Shown here: positions 1 through 11,794 of the stretch, piece after piece | Layout: every line of letters begins with the position of its first letter | Numbering within the stretch: the first letter of the stretch is position 1 | Origin: Lingula anatina | Lineage: Eukaryota > Brachiopoda > Lingulata > Lingulida > Lingulidae | Reading direction: 5' to 3' | Length of the DNA: 64,000 nt | Assembly: GCF_001039355.2 (NCBI RefSeq) | Contig: NW_019774403.1 | Location: 242,436-306,435, forward strand | Made by a program: the position numbers and the translations under genes | The notes under the pieces: generated by a model | What the model was told of the DNA's origin: nothing | The model's database searches: none | Seen by the model: only the letters and a program-made list of their open reading frames with translations

Positions 1-241
1 AATGGTCTTCTTGATTTTTAAACAAAAAGGCGAAAAGTGGCGGGACAACCAAAAAGCTAATCATCCAAGGTGCTATTTCACTATAATTGGTTTATAGTTG
101 CTCCATTTATATATAAATTAATCAATCAATTTAATTTTTTTCATCCATTTATATATTCATTTAATTATTTATTTATTTATTGTCGACGGCAGATTGTTTT
201 TTCTGTATTAATAGGCTTTTTTAATAATGATTTCTTTTCAG

Positions 242-454
242 GCTGGTCCGAAATGTCAGTCAAAAAACAAAATTAGGATTCACTACGAGGCGGAGAGACC
301 TCTCCGTGTTGTAGATGGCCGTTTCTTAATTGGCAAGTTTCGCGTTCACAGCGACAAACATGGAGATGGCCTGAGCTACGGATTTTATGACACTGATCCA
401 GAAACCGGGAAGATCGCCGGACGAGAAGTTCTTACCTTTACGCGAAGAAAATAA
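242..454 (+). CDS. Last exon of unknown secreted-protein family member (5'-truncated by window)
   Basis: The exon follows a clear acceptor (TTCTTTTCAG at 232-241) and reads in phase 0 to TAA at 452-454, giving 70 residues. It aligns along its whole length with the last exon of the three minus-strand paralogs nearby: the shared core is DG-(Q/L)-SYG-(I/F) and then GREV(I/L)TF shortly before the stop. Phase and length (213 nt) match those exons as well. The residues differ much more from A, B and C than those do from each other, so this is an older paralog in the opposite orientation, tail to tail with copy A. Earlier exons must lie left of base 1. Function is unknown; no named domain is recognised. 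Confidence 0.72.
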   Translation, partial: AGPKCQSKNKIRIHYEAERPLRVVDGRFLIGKFRVHSDKHGDGLSYGFYDTDPETGKIAGREVLTFTRRK

Positions 455-851
455 CCATTAAGAAGAGGAAATTTGTTGAGAGCAAAATGGAAAACATAAT
501 CAGGTTATACATATTATTATGCTCTCTATAAAAGATATTTTTCCTAAGATAACAAATGTCAGCAATAACTGATCACAATGGATGCAGGTGTTGTCAAGTT
601 GAAAAAAGGAATAAATATGACATAATATCCTTCGCGTTAAATTTTATTTTTCCAAAACAGAGGCAGCAAAATGGTACTAATGCAAATTCAAAGCATTGTA
701 CTGCTTCATTGTTTGCATTGAACCAAATGATACAAAATCACCAAATTCAACCCAACCATAATTTTAAAATGAATCCAAATTAAGCATTACCCTACCAAGT
801 CGACAATAGCGTTTAAACATGTCGACTCGGTTTTGGGAATGCATTAACATT
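455..851. other. Convergent intergenic gap
   Basis: About 400 bases lie between the stop codons of two convergent family members. They are AT-rich and presumably hold both 3' UTRs. A TTTATT at about 643 gives AATAAA on the minus strand and may serve copy A. Nothing else is seen. Confidence 0.5.
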
Positions 852-2987
852 TCACACTTTCTTTGGGAACGTTATCACCTCTCGTCCATTGATGTCTCCG
901 GTGGCCATGTTGATCTCAAAGATGCCATAGGACTGGCCGTCGCCAAACTGCTCGCTGTGGACGTCCAAACCGAAAACAACGTAACGTCCACCCGCCACTC
1001 TCACCGGGGCTTGGTCCTGATATGTCATTATTATTTTACGGTCATTGTGATCTGGGGTACGTGTCTGAAATATACAGATACCACCAAAGATTTTGTATTA
1101 GTTTTTGATATAAGCAGTACGCTTTTTAAATGGTTTCATAGAATAATAATAATTATTATTATTACTATTATTATTATGTATTAAAGTATTGAGCGCTACC
1201 TGTTAACATCAGTTACATTTTTTGATTCACATATGTAAGTAAAAACACATTCATGGATGATACTTTGTAACATAATTACTTCATGGCATGGTGCTTTTGA
1301 TAAAGAGGAGATAACCCAATTATCTGCTCAACTTTTTTTTTGTGGATCCAATGTTACAAGTACATCCCAATAAAAAAACAATCTAATTTTTTTACAATGG
1401 AAGCTTCCTAGCTCTCCGTATTTCATGCAATTTTGGGGTTCCGTAGTTTGCCTAAGCGCTAGCGGACCTCCACTCTCCGGAGTAAAACCAGAATCGCTTG
1501 ATTGCATTTAAAATTAGACCCTTTATTACATATTCCAGGTAGATATATCAGCATGCAGTTTCAAAGTACTGGTTTATCAGCAGTGCTAATTGTTTGGAAG
1601 CGGACGGTGATAAAAACAGTTGATTGCAGCATACAAAATTTTGGGCTCCCGTGTACGTTACCTGTATTATGTATTCCCCGCTAGTCATGGCGGCATACGA
1701 TTCCAAAACACCGGTATATCTTCGGCCGTTCAAGGTGACGGGCTGAAAAACCTGCACCACCCAGCCCGAATGTGAGAGAGGAGCATTCTCGTAAAGCCTG
1801 CTTGTTTTTCGTTTTGATTCTGAAATATAATTTTCAAGAATTCAGTATATTACTCTTGTATGAAATAAGATTTCTAAAGGTCAATTCACCTGGTATGCCA
1901 GGTGCCATGACTATGTTAGATCTAACTTCTGATAGGTAATTCGGATCTCCACCGCCAACCTAAGGATAAGCTATTTTTTGAATAACTAATTCAAGAGATG
2001 GCAACGCAGTACCTATCGGTCTAAGTATTCAAAACAACAACATGGAACCAAAACGAATCAGTACCCAATATCATTCTGTACTTTCCATCCGGAGCAAACG
2101 TGAAAGGATGAAACATCATTTTCCCTCCTTCTAACGGCACTCTTCCGTCCAAAATATCTGCATCAGTGACAGAAGACAAGTCCAGGCCATATTCGGTTTC
2201 CAGGAACTGAACAGCGCGTCTTCCTTCCAATATGATACTCTGGTTGCTGAAAGCGAAGTACATGCAGCTATAACAAAATTCCATACAGTGTAAACCATTC
2301 GAATTAAAAGCTCGTAAGAAAGCGTCCATGACACGCCAATAGAAGGCAGTGAATAAGAAATTATTTTGAACGGACAGCCATTTATTTCTCTTATTTTAAC
2401 CAACAGCTGAGCCAAGTTTCATCAACACTGGGACATATGGATTACAGTTTCCACTGGATAAAAATTGTTATCCTATGGACGTTTGTCTTGTGGGAAAATA
2501 ATGTTTTTTAAACACTAGATTTTTATTTTAGTTTCTGAAATTGCTTTCCAGTGGATAAAAATGGCTGCTATCCTCAGAATAACTGTTTAGAGAAAAAACA
2601 ATTTTATCCAATGGATAGTATTATCCACAGGATAGTGCCATCCATTGTTGATGAAACTGGACCCTGATCTTTCTCTTTCATGAACGATAATCTTTACGCA
2701 AAGAAGACGCGATTGAAATTTCCCACAGCACACACATGTATGCTTACTCATATCTTCCCGCGCGTCTGTGATGTGCCAAAAGTCTTTCCAGATTCTGTTC
2801 ATATCCTCTGAAGACGCCGTCCATGGCGAGTACGAAGGTATGGCTATATAGACCAAACTCGATTTCATCAGATTGATTCTGGTCGGGTTTCTTTCCCGAG
2901 GGCAATTGACTGTGTGCTAGACCCATCTGGCGTTTATGGTCATTCTGGGGTTCCACTCCGGTTATTAGAAACAGACAAAGCCAAATG
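852..2987 (-). CDS. Unknown secreted-protein family, paralog A (first exon not found)
   Basis: Minus-strand exons are 2748-2987, 2065-2246, 1662-1819 and 852-1064, each with GT/AG borders and the same intron phases (2, 1, 0) as paralogs B and C. The joined frame is open to TGA at 852-854. The first listed exon begins with a hydrophobic stretch (IWLCLFLITG) that fits the second half of a signal peptide. The next exon carries SSVTDADILDG and FHPFTF, the next SHSGWVV and VTLNG, and the last DGQSYGIFE and GREVITF. Unlike B and C, no short upstream exon with ATG and a GTAAGT donor could be found. The segment after the signal peptide is also diverged and lacks both cysteines kept in B and C. It could be a diverged functional copy or a gene losing function. 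Molecular role is unknown. Confidence 0.6.
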
Positions 2988-3286
2988 CTGAAAAACAAAG
3001 CCGGAACTTGTTTCAAATGATAAATTATATGGCACTTCGTTTTTGTTTACCGTTGGAGATGGGCTTGAGGAAGGATGACAAATACGAGAATCGCACACAA
3101 ATAAAGCTCTCTCCTTTTTGGTGAACAAGTGTCGCATACCCAACCGGTATCCACGTCTTAGTTACAACGCAACAGGATTTCCGAAATTTAAAATATATGT
3201 TAAGTCCTTGTCCATCAAATTTTCTGATTCTGAAACTTCATGTCATGCCTCAGTGAGCACAGTGCTCTTACCTCTCTCTCTCTCTC

Positions 3287-3317
<31 letters not shown>

Positions 3318-5331
3318 CATACATTCATAACTGTATCTGAACTCAAAAACAAAGCCAAAACACAAAATTCCCCTCATTTCACTTACCTATATGTACACAC
3401 CATATTTAGTTCGAAGTGTTTTGCAAAACAAGATTTTCCGTCGCTTGCTGATGAAATACTGAAAGTATGCTGCAATGAATTTTAAAGAGGGATGGTATCT
3501 GAAAGCGTATTTAGGACAGACCTTATCAGTTTTTTAAAGCAGCCCACGTTATGGTGGTTACATTATTCTTTTGTTTGAATTTCTTTTGCATTTATTTTTA
3601 TGCGTGAACAGTTTCAGTGTTTTTGTTTAAATTGCTGGAAAAATTAAAAAAACTACATAGCTACAAAATTGTAAGATATAGCTCAACATATCAGATTATT
3701 ACCCGCTTTTGTGTATGGCCAATTTTCTTTTTTCGTAAAGAAATTAGCCGCTTCTATTATAAACAGAGTGTGTCACTTTTTTAAAGCAGCCGTTTGAAAA
3801 TGATGATGGTGGTAACATTATTCATGACACCGTTCATCTTTTGTTTGAATTTCTTTTGCTTTTGGAGCTTTCGTTAATTTTCTGCGTTTCTGCGTTACGG
3901 ATTTGTTTTAAATGCTGGTTAAAATTATGAGACCCATATAGCTGCAAAATTGTCATATAAAGTTTAACATATCAGATCATTGCCCGTTTATGTGTATATG
4001 AAGCTTAAATTATATATATATTTTTGTATAATAGGAAACTTATATATACATGTATGATAATGATGTAATAGAGTGATAACTACTTACGTTACGAAAATTC
4101 TTTATTTTTGTCATTTATATTTTATAAAAACAACGAATCAGTTTATAAAAGCACAAATGAGAGACATGTTTCTCCTACTGTCAAATGTCTGGTAGTCTGT
4201 TATTTTTCTGATATCAGGGGCCTCGAAGTAATATACATGATACAGACTACTAGCGCACCCTGTGGTCAGAGACTAGCCATGTGCATTTGTACAGTTACGC
4301 GACAGGTAGGCCTATAACGTGCCACATGTGTTTATTGGCAGCTTTCTCAACACATGATACCACATACAATATTACTTGTAGAAGTAAGCCCTCGTATAAC
4401 AAGGATAAGCCTTTGCAGATGAACAGTATGTTTATTTCCTGATCCATTGTTATATTCATGTTACATGAAAATATGAAGCAGACGAAACATTGTCTGGAAA
4501 ACTTAATTTTTATAGATATTTACTAAACAAAACTGTATTTGTTTATATCAGTTTCATATATTAAAACACAAGTCATCGGTATATACAGTAACGTGTGCCT
4601 TTGTGAGGTTGTGATTGTGTTAGTGTGTTCGTCTCTTTCCGTTTGTGTTCGAGTATGTCCGTTTATCTATATAATACGCCCTTTCTCGCCCTTTCTGCCC
4701 TTTCTCAGTCGGCGGCACTTTCGCTTTCTCACGTGTGCAACATACACTTATAGATCTGGTGAACAAACCATAAGTTTATTCCAAACGCACGATCTGAAGT
4801 CATACACAAGTCACAGGTAAAACTGATACAGGTATATCTGGATATGTTTTCTTCAATGTTCATACAGGAGTGTATTCATCAACTTTTTACTTTTTGTACG
4901 GATCCTGAGGTCGAAAGAGCATTGTGTGTAGTATTCTGCACATAAATATGCATGTTTTATCAAGAGGGGGTAAGTAGAGATGCACCTCTGACGTCATACG
5001 CTAAATGACATATTGTCTACTCATGTTCTAGGTTACACAGTAACAATAGAAATAACAATTTTCTTGATCACTATAATTTATTTTGGAAGTTCAGAACACG
5101 ATAAACGTATATACTAGAACTAGTTTTAAACCTTAATATATGACATTTCAGTTGATACAATGAGTCATGATTTGAAGGACCAGTTTCTGAGGCCGGTGAC
5201 ATAAAAGAAAACATTGTGCAATCTTATTCACTTCAATTGCATTATTAAATCGCACAGAATCACAAGCTTTAATTTCTTTGATAAATGTGAAATGTCACTT
5301 TTTAAAGAGACTTGTTTTCAAGAAATGATGA
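2988..5331. other. Gene-free spacer between paralogs A and B
   Basis: This AT-rich stretch contains a CT microsatellite (about 3271-3318) and two similar stretches, near 3530-3720 and 3775-3990, that share TTTTTTAAAGCAGCC and ATTTCTTTTGC segments and so look like a diverged tandem duplication. Any missing first exon of paralog A should lie near the left end. A minus-strand AATAAA (TTTATT at 5077-5082) could end paralog B. No coding exon is supported. Confidence 0.45.
3271..3318. repeat. (CT)n microsatellite
   Basis: The stretch is almost pure CT dinucleotide, with one CCC interruption. Reading frames crossing it (Leu-Ser runs) are spurious. Confidence 0.95.
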
Positions 5332-6948
5332 TTACACTTTCCTTGGGAACGTTATCACCTCGCGTCCATTGACGTCTCCGGTGGCCATGTTGGTCTCAAA
5401 GATGCCATAGGACTGGCCGTCGCCGAACTGCTTGCTGTGGACATCCAGACTGATTACAACATAACGTCCACCGCCTGCCGTTGTGACTGGGTACTGGGCC
5501 TCGTACGTTATGACCACTGTGCCGTTGTGGTGGTCTGGGAAACCAGTCTGGAATACAGTTACGAAAATGTATGACTTGAAGTTCCAAATCTTGTCCTCAT
5601 TATTGCTGATCTGTAGTGCTTTTTCAGCCAATAAAATCAATGTGTAGAAAAGAAATCTGATTTTTTCGCTTTCATTCTTTTTGTATGACTATACCAGTTA
5701 ATTATTGAAGAACAGCATTACTAGTTCGCCTCTACACTACGGACTTAATAAGTTTTTAATAGACCCTAACTTAAATTAAAGTGTGCTCAAATGGTTTCAA
5801 CGAAAACGCCATCTACAGTCCCACTGAATGTCTGTACCTGTGCTACATATTCTCCAACAGACATGGCTGCATACGGTTCCAAAGTACCGGTAAACCTTGG
5901 ACCGTTCAAGGTGACCGGCTCAAAAACCTCCACCACCCAGCCTGAATGTGAGATAGGAACATTCTGGTGCAGCCTGCTCCAGTGTCTGTATGTCTCTGAA
6001 ACAGTAAAAAGTAAAATGCAAAGTACTGTTCTTGTTTAGGTTTCCATTTTGTTAATGTCTCTTTCTGTTTTTTACTAAACTTTTTGATTGTTTTCTACGG
6101 TTCTTATCTATTTAAAACAATAATAAGAATTTTCATGGAGTATTGATAAACCGAACTATACCCGCTATCATTCTGTACTTTCCAGCAGGGTCGAACGTGA
6201 AAGGATGAAACAACATTTTGCCGCCTTCTAAAGGCACTCTTCCGTCTAAGAGATCTTCATCAGTGACAGAAGACAAATCCAGACCAAATTCATTTCCCAG
6301 GAACTTAGCAGCGCGTCTTCCTTCCACGATTATGGTTTGGTTACTGATAAATCAAATTTGTATACATATAACAACCTACAAACACAGTTGGTTTTAACTT
6401 TACGCTTAAAGATAAAGAAAATTCTTTTCAACCTGAAATCGGATTTTGAATATCCATAACCAATGCATGATAAGACTTTTCCAATGTACTTACTCCATTC
6501 TTCCCGCGCATTTGTGATGTTTTAAAAGTCTGCCCAAATCCTGTTCATAGCCTCGAAAGATCCCGTCCATTACCAGCACGAAGGTGTGTTCGTACGTCCC
6601 CAACTCCACCCCATCCAATCCACACTGGTTTGGTTTCCGACCCATGATTTGGTACCAGTGGCTCCACCTCCACCAGTAGCCTGCCACAGCTTGCAGTCCA
6701 CATATTAGCAGCAAGCAGGTCGAGATTTTTCTGGAAAGCAAAGATTGAGTGTTCCACTATCATTACTATCTACTCTCTTTCTCTCTCTCTCTCTCTCTCT
6801 TGTAAATACTCACGTACATACGCACATACATAAACATACGCATACCAATTGTCTGTAATCTCTCTCTCTCTCCCTCTTGTTCAGCCAACGTACTCGTACA
6901 AATATTGCTAAATTCAATCGCATTTTCATCATCTACTTACATCTGCAT
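5332..6948 (-). CDS. Unknown secreted-protein family, paralog B (complete, 266 aa)
   Basis: Five minus-strand coding exons (6941-6948, 6494-6730, 6162-6343, 5838-5995, 5332-5547) sum to 801 nt and read without a stop to TAA at 5332-5334. Intron phases are 2, 2, 1 and 0. The first exon is only 8 nt (ATGCAGAT then GTAAGT); joined to the next it gives MQIKISTCLLLICGLQAVAG, a typical signal peptide, so secretion is expected. The mature part has just two cysteines (near residues 38 and 76), then VPLEGGKMLFHPFTF, SHSGWVVEVFEPVTLNG and a C-terminal GDGQSYGIFETN block. No transmembrane segment follows the signal peptide. The domain is not recognised and no function is assigned. A TATATATC motif lies only about 30 bases upstream of the ATG, so either the 5' UTR is very short or transcription starts elsewhere. 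Confidence 0.78.
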
Positions 6949-8194
6949 CGTGCTCTTTACATGTAAACAGTGTGATATATACAGGGCTACCAAATTGGTG
7001 TTTATTGCCATTTTATGCTTGACAGAATTAACGATTAACTGCAACTTGCGGTGCAATAAAGTATACTATCAACCTTACTCATAGTAACGCACTTAGTAAG
7101 TCGTATCATAGCTTCTCTACGTAACAAATACTCCTTTAATGAAGATATATCCCCAGTTGTGAATCGCCAATGAGCTTTAGTTTACAACTTATTCATTGGT
7201 CTTTCATATTTATGTCGTCGCGGTCTGTTGGATTTAAGAAATGAGTTCCAAATACACGCAACTTTTTTTGGTCGAGTGCATATACAAAATGTATCATAAA
7301 ATACTATCGATGTATTATAATATAATATATGTATCTGTGGTTGTTCTAGTTTTAATTTTAACTATGTGGATTTCTAAACTGTATAAAATGAGGTAACATG
7401 TCGTGTGAATAAATACTACATCCTCTACTAATTTACGCACGACCATCGCGGGTACATATAACAGTAGGGCCTACATGTTAAACCTTACAGAATATATACG
7501 AGTTTGTTAGATGTGGCAGTGAAAGTAACAGAGAGTAAAGAATCCACCCACGCTCTCAATTTAATGAATTATGGCACTAGAATTAATTGTATACGATGGC
7601 AGACGATAGGGGGCGTCGGTAACAAAATTCTATTAGCCCCAGTCCCAACGTTGTCTGTGCTTGTTACTAGAACCGCCAGATTTTAGATAAATATTTAAAT
7701 ATAGCAAAACAGAATCCATTTTTATCTCTGGGTGCTTTGTTTGATGTTCACCCAGGAGTAAACTCGTGAATGTTAAATCAATGTGATGATGTCTGGAAGA
7801 GTTTTGTATGTGCTTCACGTGCTGGATGGTAAATGTACAAATGTACACGCCTGGGGGTGAATCAGATCACAAATGCATTCTGTCACGAAGTTAAGCTTTA
7901 TTTAAAACAATAAAAGATACTGATTGACGATAACAGTTTATTTTGCCAGGTCAAGACCCTGCAGACTTATCTGTCAATTTTAAGTCTACGCGACACTCAT
8001 ATTGATACAGCTAGTTTCGTTACGAAGACAACTCGCACATTGTGCAATATTTTTTTATTTCCCTTGACTTACAAAATAACATACCATCACCAACTTAAAT
8101 CTATTTATAATTAAAAGAATGACAACGAGTGTATGAAATGCAAAATTATATAATTATTTAACATTTAACTGCTCGTTTTCAAGAAATGGTGATA
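6949..8194. other. Spacer between paralogs B and C
   Basis: AT-rich sequence with no supported exon. The part next to 6949 would be the promoter of paralog B and the part left of 8194 the 3' UTR of paralog C; TTTATT at 8054-8059 gives a minus-strand AATAAA about 140 bases past its stop. Confidence 0.45.
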
Positions 8195-9982
8195 TTACAC
8201 TTTCTTTGGGAACGTTATCACCTCTCGTCCATTGACTTCTCCGGTGGCCATGTTGGTCTCAAAGATACCATAGGACTGGCCGTCGCCAAACTGCTCACTG
8301 TTGACGTCCAAACCGAAAACAACGTAACGTCCACCCGCCACTGTCACTGGGACTTGTGCCTCGTACGAAATGACTATTTTGCCGTCGTTGTGGTCCGGGA
8401 AAGCAGTCTGAAATTTTAAAAAAATGCTAGGAAATTAGGCCTACTAACGTAATGTTGGTTTGGTGGTGACACCCATTGGTGATAATCATTCATCACTGAC
8501 AGTGGTTTGTAATAAAATTTAACTTAAGAATTAAAATACAGTATTTGATGAGGAATCAGAAACTTATTTTTCTTATTGGACAAGTAGATGTACTTGGTTC
8601 ACAATGTTTCCGCAGTTTACTTCTGCCCAGTAGAACTCCGTTCACCGGAAGGTAATGAAAATCGCTTGATTGCAGTATACAAAATTGTAGACTACTCTGT
8701 ACGTTACCTGTATTACGTACTCCCCGGCAGACATGGCGGCATACGGTTGCAAAGTACCGGAAAACCTTGGACCATTCAATGTGACCGGCTCAAAAACCTC
8801 GACTACCCAACCCGAATGTGAAATGGGGGCATTCTTGAAAAGCCTTGCTCCTTCTCTTTTTGTTTCTGAAATATGATAAAAAAAGCAAAATATATTCTGT
8901 TGAACAATTCTTAAAACCAAAAATACCGAGTACTATAAATTTTCTAGCTCCGCGTTTTAGATAGAAAACTCATGGTGAGTATACTTATGAGGGCAATGAT
9001 TAGGTAATTTTCTACGGAAAATCATTTTTAGAATAATTAATCCATATATTTTTACGCATGAAGAACTCGTGGTCAAAATAAAATTAAACATATAGAACAG
9101 GATGATCTAACCAGAATGGACCAATACCTGATATTACTCTGTACTTTCCAGCCGGATCAAACGTGAATGGGTGAAACAACATTTTCCCTCCTTCTAGCGG
9201 CACTTTTCCGTCCAAAATATCTGCATCAGTGACAGAAGACAAATCCAGGCCGAATTCGGTTTCAAGGAACTGAATAGCACGTCTTCCTTCCAAAATAATG
9301 CTTTGGTTACTGAAAATGAAATGGAGATATAATATTCAATTTCTGTTTTTGGTGCTCGATTATGTGAAATTATCCGCATCGTAATTTTCATACTGAATAT
9401 AATACCTTAGCCACTCAAAACAATGATTGCCCTTACTTATCTAGATTGTATTTGATAGAGATCAACGAAATAATGCCCCCTTACATTGTCAGAAACAAAG
9501 AATACATTTTCACAGATAACACTCCTACTTAAGTATTTAACCTGCGTTGAAACAGGCGGTCTTGTAAGTGAATAGACCAATAAAAGTTCAGTTGCCCCTC
9601 CCCCGCTTCTTTTGGTCACGTTTTGTACGGTCTTATATAGTCCATTAAACTATAACCTATTGTGAACTATTTTGGATTACTGAAAGTAACGTCAATTAGC
9701 ACGCTTACTCTGCTCTTCCCGCGCACTGGTGGTGCTTCAAAAACCTGTCAATATTCTGTTCATAGCCTCGGAAGATTCCGTCCATGACTAGGGTGAAGGT
9801 GCGGTCGTACACGCCCAACTCCTGTTCGCCTAGACCACATTGCTCTGGCCCCCGGTTTAAAACTTTTAAGAAAGGCTGGAAGAAATCCGTACACCAGAAG
9901 CCAGCCGCAACCTGCAACCCGCAGGCAAGAAGCAAGTAACCCAAGGCGCTGAAATGAAAAGTTGGAGACTCGGTTAATCGTC

Positions 9983-10026
<44 letters not shown>

Positions 10027-10115
10027 TTCGATACTGGACTCAAGGGTGCATAAGCAAAAATTAATATAGGCTATTCAACACGTTTTTTATCGTTTACTTA
10101 CTTGCACGTCCGCAT
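8195..10115 (-). CDS. Unknown secreted-protein family, paralog C (complete, 268 aa)
   Basis: Five minus-strand coding exons (10102-10115, 9709-9948, 9128-9309, 8708-8865, 8195-8407) sum to 807 nt and form one open frame ending at TAA 8195-8197. Phases 2, 2, 1, 0 are identical to paralog B. The 14-nt first coding exon (ATG CGG ACG TGC AA, then GTAAGT) joins to a hydrophobic run LGYLLLACGLQVAAG, giving a signal peptide with likely cleavage after VAAG. Two cysteines flank the EHTF/DRTF-VMDGIFRGYEQ segment, as in B. Blocks SSVTDADILDG, FHPFTFDPAGKYR, SHSGWVVEVFEPVTLNG and FGDGQSYGIFETN are shared with its neighbours. A TATA box stands about 65 bases upstream of the ATG. The predicted product is a small extracellular protein, perhaps all-beta by its alternating pattern; its function is unknown. 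Confidence 0.8.
9987..10023. repeat. (TC)n microsatellite in paralog C intron 1
   Basis: Pure TC run lying in the intron between the tiny first coding exon and the signal-peptide exon of paralog C. The Arg-Glu run it encodes on the minus strand is not protein. Confidence 0.95.
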
Positions 10116-10177
10116 TCTGCGTGAACACAACATTCAATACAATATATAGAATACAGCGCTGCCTGGCAGACAACGAG

Positions 10178-10188
10178 TTTATATATAG
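10178..10188 (-). promoter_or_regulatory. TATA box of paralog C
   Basis: On the minus strand the sequence reads CTATATATAAA, about 65 bases upstream of the ATG at 10115, leaving room for a start site and a 5' UTR of about 35 bases. Assignment is by position and motif only. Confidence 0.5.
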
Positions 10189-11279
10189 ACATCTCGTCAT
10201 TTCATGACAGAAAACCATAAAGAGATCATTTATCGTTTAGGTTAAATGTACAGTGCACGATTGTCCTGTTTCGTTCTTAATCATGTCGAACGAACTTGAT
10301 ATACACAATCAAGAACCAGATTGAGAAAGATTCTCAAATTCGAATCTGTATTTAATCATTGTGTCTCGTGCATGAAATTCTTAAGGTCGAGCACGCGTTT
10401 GGACAATTATTCGTGCACACTGCGGCGGGTTTTTTAAAAGAATGCAGCCATTCTATTATGGACGGCCGCGATGGACACAAGTACATACTTAAAGTACAAT
10501 TAGAGCAGATTACCCCTCTTAAAATTTCAATCTGGTTGATCAATCAGGTATATTATGTTTGGAGACAGGTGAAAAATGCAGACCGATTGCTGCAAAGGAC
10601 ATTTTTTTGGAAATTGGACGTTTGGATTATTCGGTTGCTATTTGGGGATCCAGATTGTGACTTTTTGCTTTTTCATAACAGCCAGAACTGAGTCCGCATT
10701 TTACTTTTGGAAAACGACACACCTATTGGAAATGTGTATAATATTCAAATCAAATTAAATCAGCCTTATGTTGGAGAAGTGCATACAATGTATATGCTGG
10801 CAAATGGAAACCTCTGGAGGCTCTAGAATATCAATAAAGATTCGGTGGGCTAATATGTCTTCCCAGAAAACTTGCCCTTAATACATGTACCCCCACCCAC
10901 CCACCCACCCACATTTTAAGCAATTGAATCTTTGTTTTCAGTTAATATTTAATTACATTATTTTAATCCGTTTAACATTGCCTTGTAAATGTTATTATCT
11001 TCCTCGTATTGAGTATCCCAGTGACTCCATTTGCTAAAAAGTTTCTCGTGTAATAATTTAACAGAACAGAAATATATTATCATTCCACAGTATTATATAT
11101 CAGGGAAGAAATAAGAAAGCGACACCTTGACTCCAGTAATTTATCCATCTCTATTTTTCCTTATCCGGAACAAATTTAAATTAATGCAGTGATCACACTG
11201 ATAATAAAATAATGCACCCATATTAGATATATCTGAAGATACCACTCGGATTCAACTTACAGATTGCTTTGTTTTGCGA

Positions 11280-11430
11280 GATCATGGTGACCTTGTTTAT
11301 ATGTAGTTTTGACCATTTAATTGCCCATTATCATGTCCATTCGAAAATGCTGATCTTTCAAGGTCACGGTGACCTTGTGTGCATGCAGTTTAGACCATTT
11401 AATTGTCCATTGTCGTGTCCATTCCAAAAT
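11280..11430 (+). repeat. Diverged ~80-bp tandem duplication
   Basis: Two copies (about 11280-11347 and 11361-11430) share GGTGACCTTG, GACCATTTAATTG, CCCATT/TCCATT and CATGTCCATT/CGTGTCCATT blocks in the same order. They are roughly 80 bases apart. Confidence 0.7.
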
Positions 11431-11555
11431 ACAGAACTTATAAGTTATCTTTTACTTTCAAGGCAGGGCGTTTTTCCGTAGCCTGTTTAATACATGTACA
11501 TGGATAGGAATGGCCATTCTGATTTAATTCTGTGTGATGCACTGCTGCATCCAGA

Positions 11556-11794
11556 GGGGTGGGACACAAGGAAATATCCCTAGGGGGTGGGACACAAGGA
11601 AATATCCCTAGGGGGTGGGACACAAGGAAATATCCCTAGGGAATGGGACACAAGGAAATATTCCTAGAGGGTGGGACACAAGGAAATATCCCTAGGGGGT
11701 GGGACACAAGGAAATATCCCTAGAGGGTGGGACACAAGGAAATATCCCTAGAGGGTGGGACACAAGGAAATATCCCTAGGCGATGGGACACAAG
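11556..11794 (+). repeat. 28-bp minisatellite, 8 units plus a partial
   Basis: The unit reads GGGGTGGGACACAAGGAAAT followed by ATCCCTAG. Eight head-to-tail copies fill 11556-11779 with a few substitutions (GGGG, AGGG or GGAA at the unit start; one TTCCTAG), and a ninth unit stops after GGGACACAAG. The long minus-strand frame through it is a by-product of the repeat. Confidence 0.95.

Noticed and set aside
819-1184. Plus-strand frames at 819-1184, 5791-6039, 8186-8419 and 8588-8821
   Set aside because: They are antisense shadows of the minus-strand family exons; similarity among them only reflects the paralogy on the other strand.
10359-10691. 110-codon plus-strand frame
   Set aside because: No signal peptide, domain or splice context; a frame of this length is not rare in 64 kb of AT-rich sequence.
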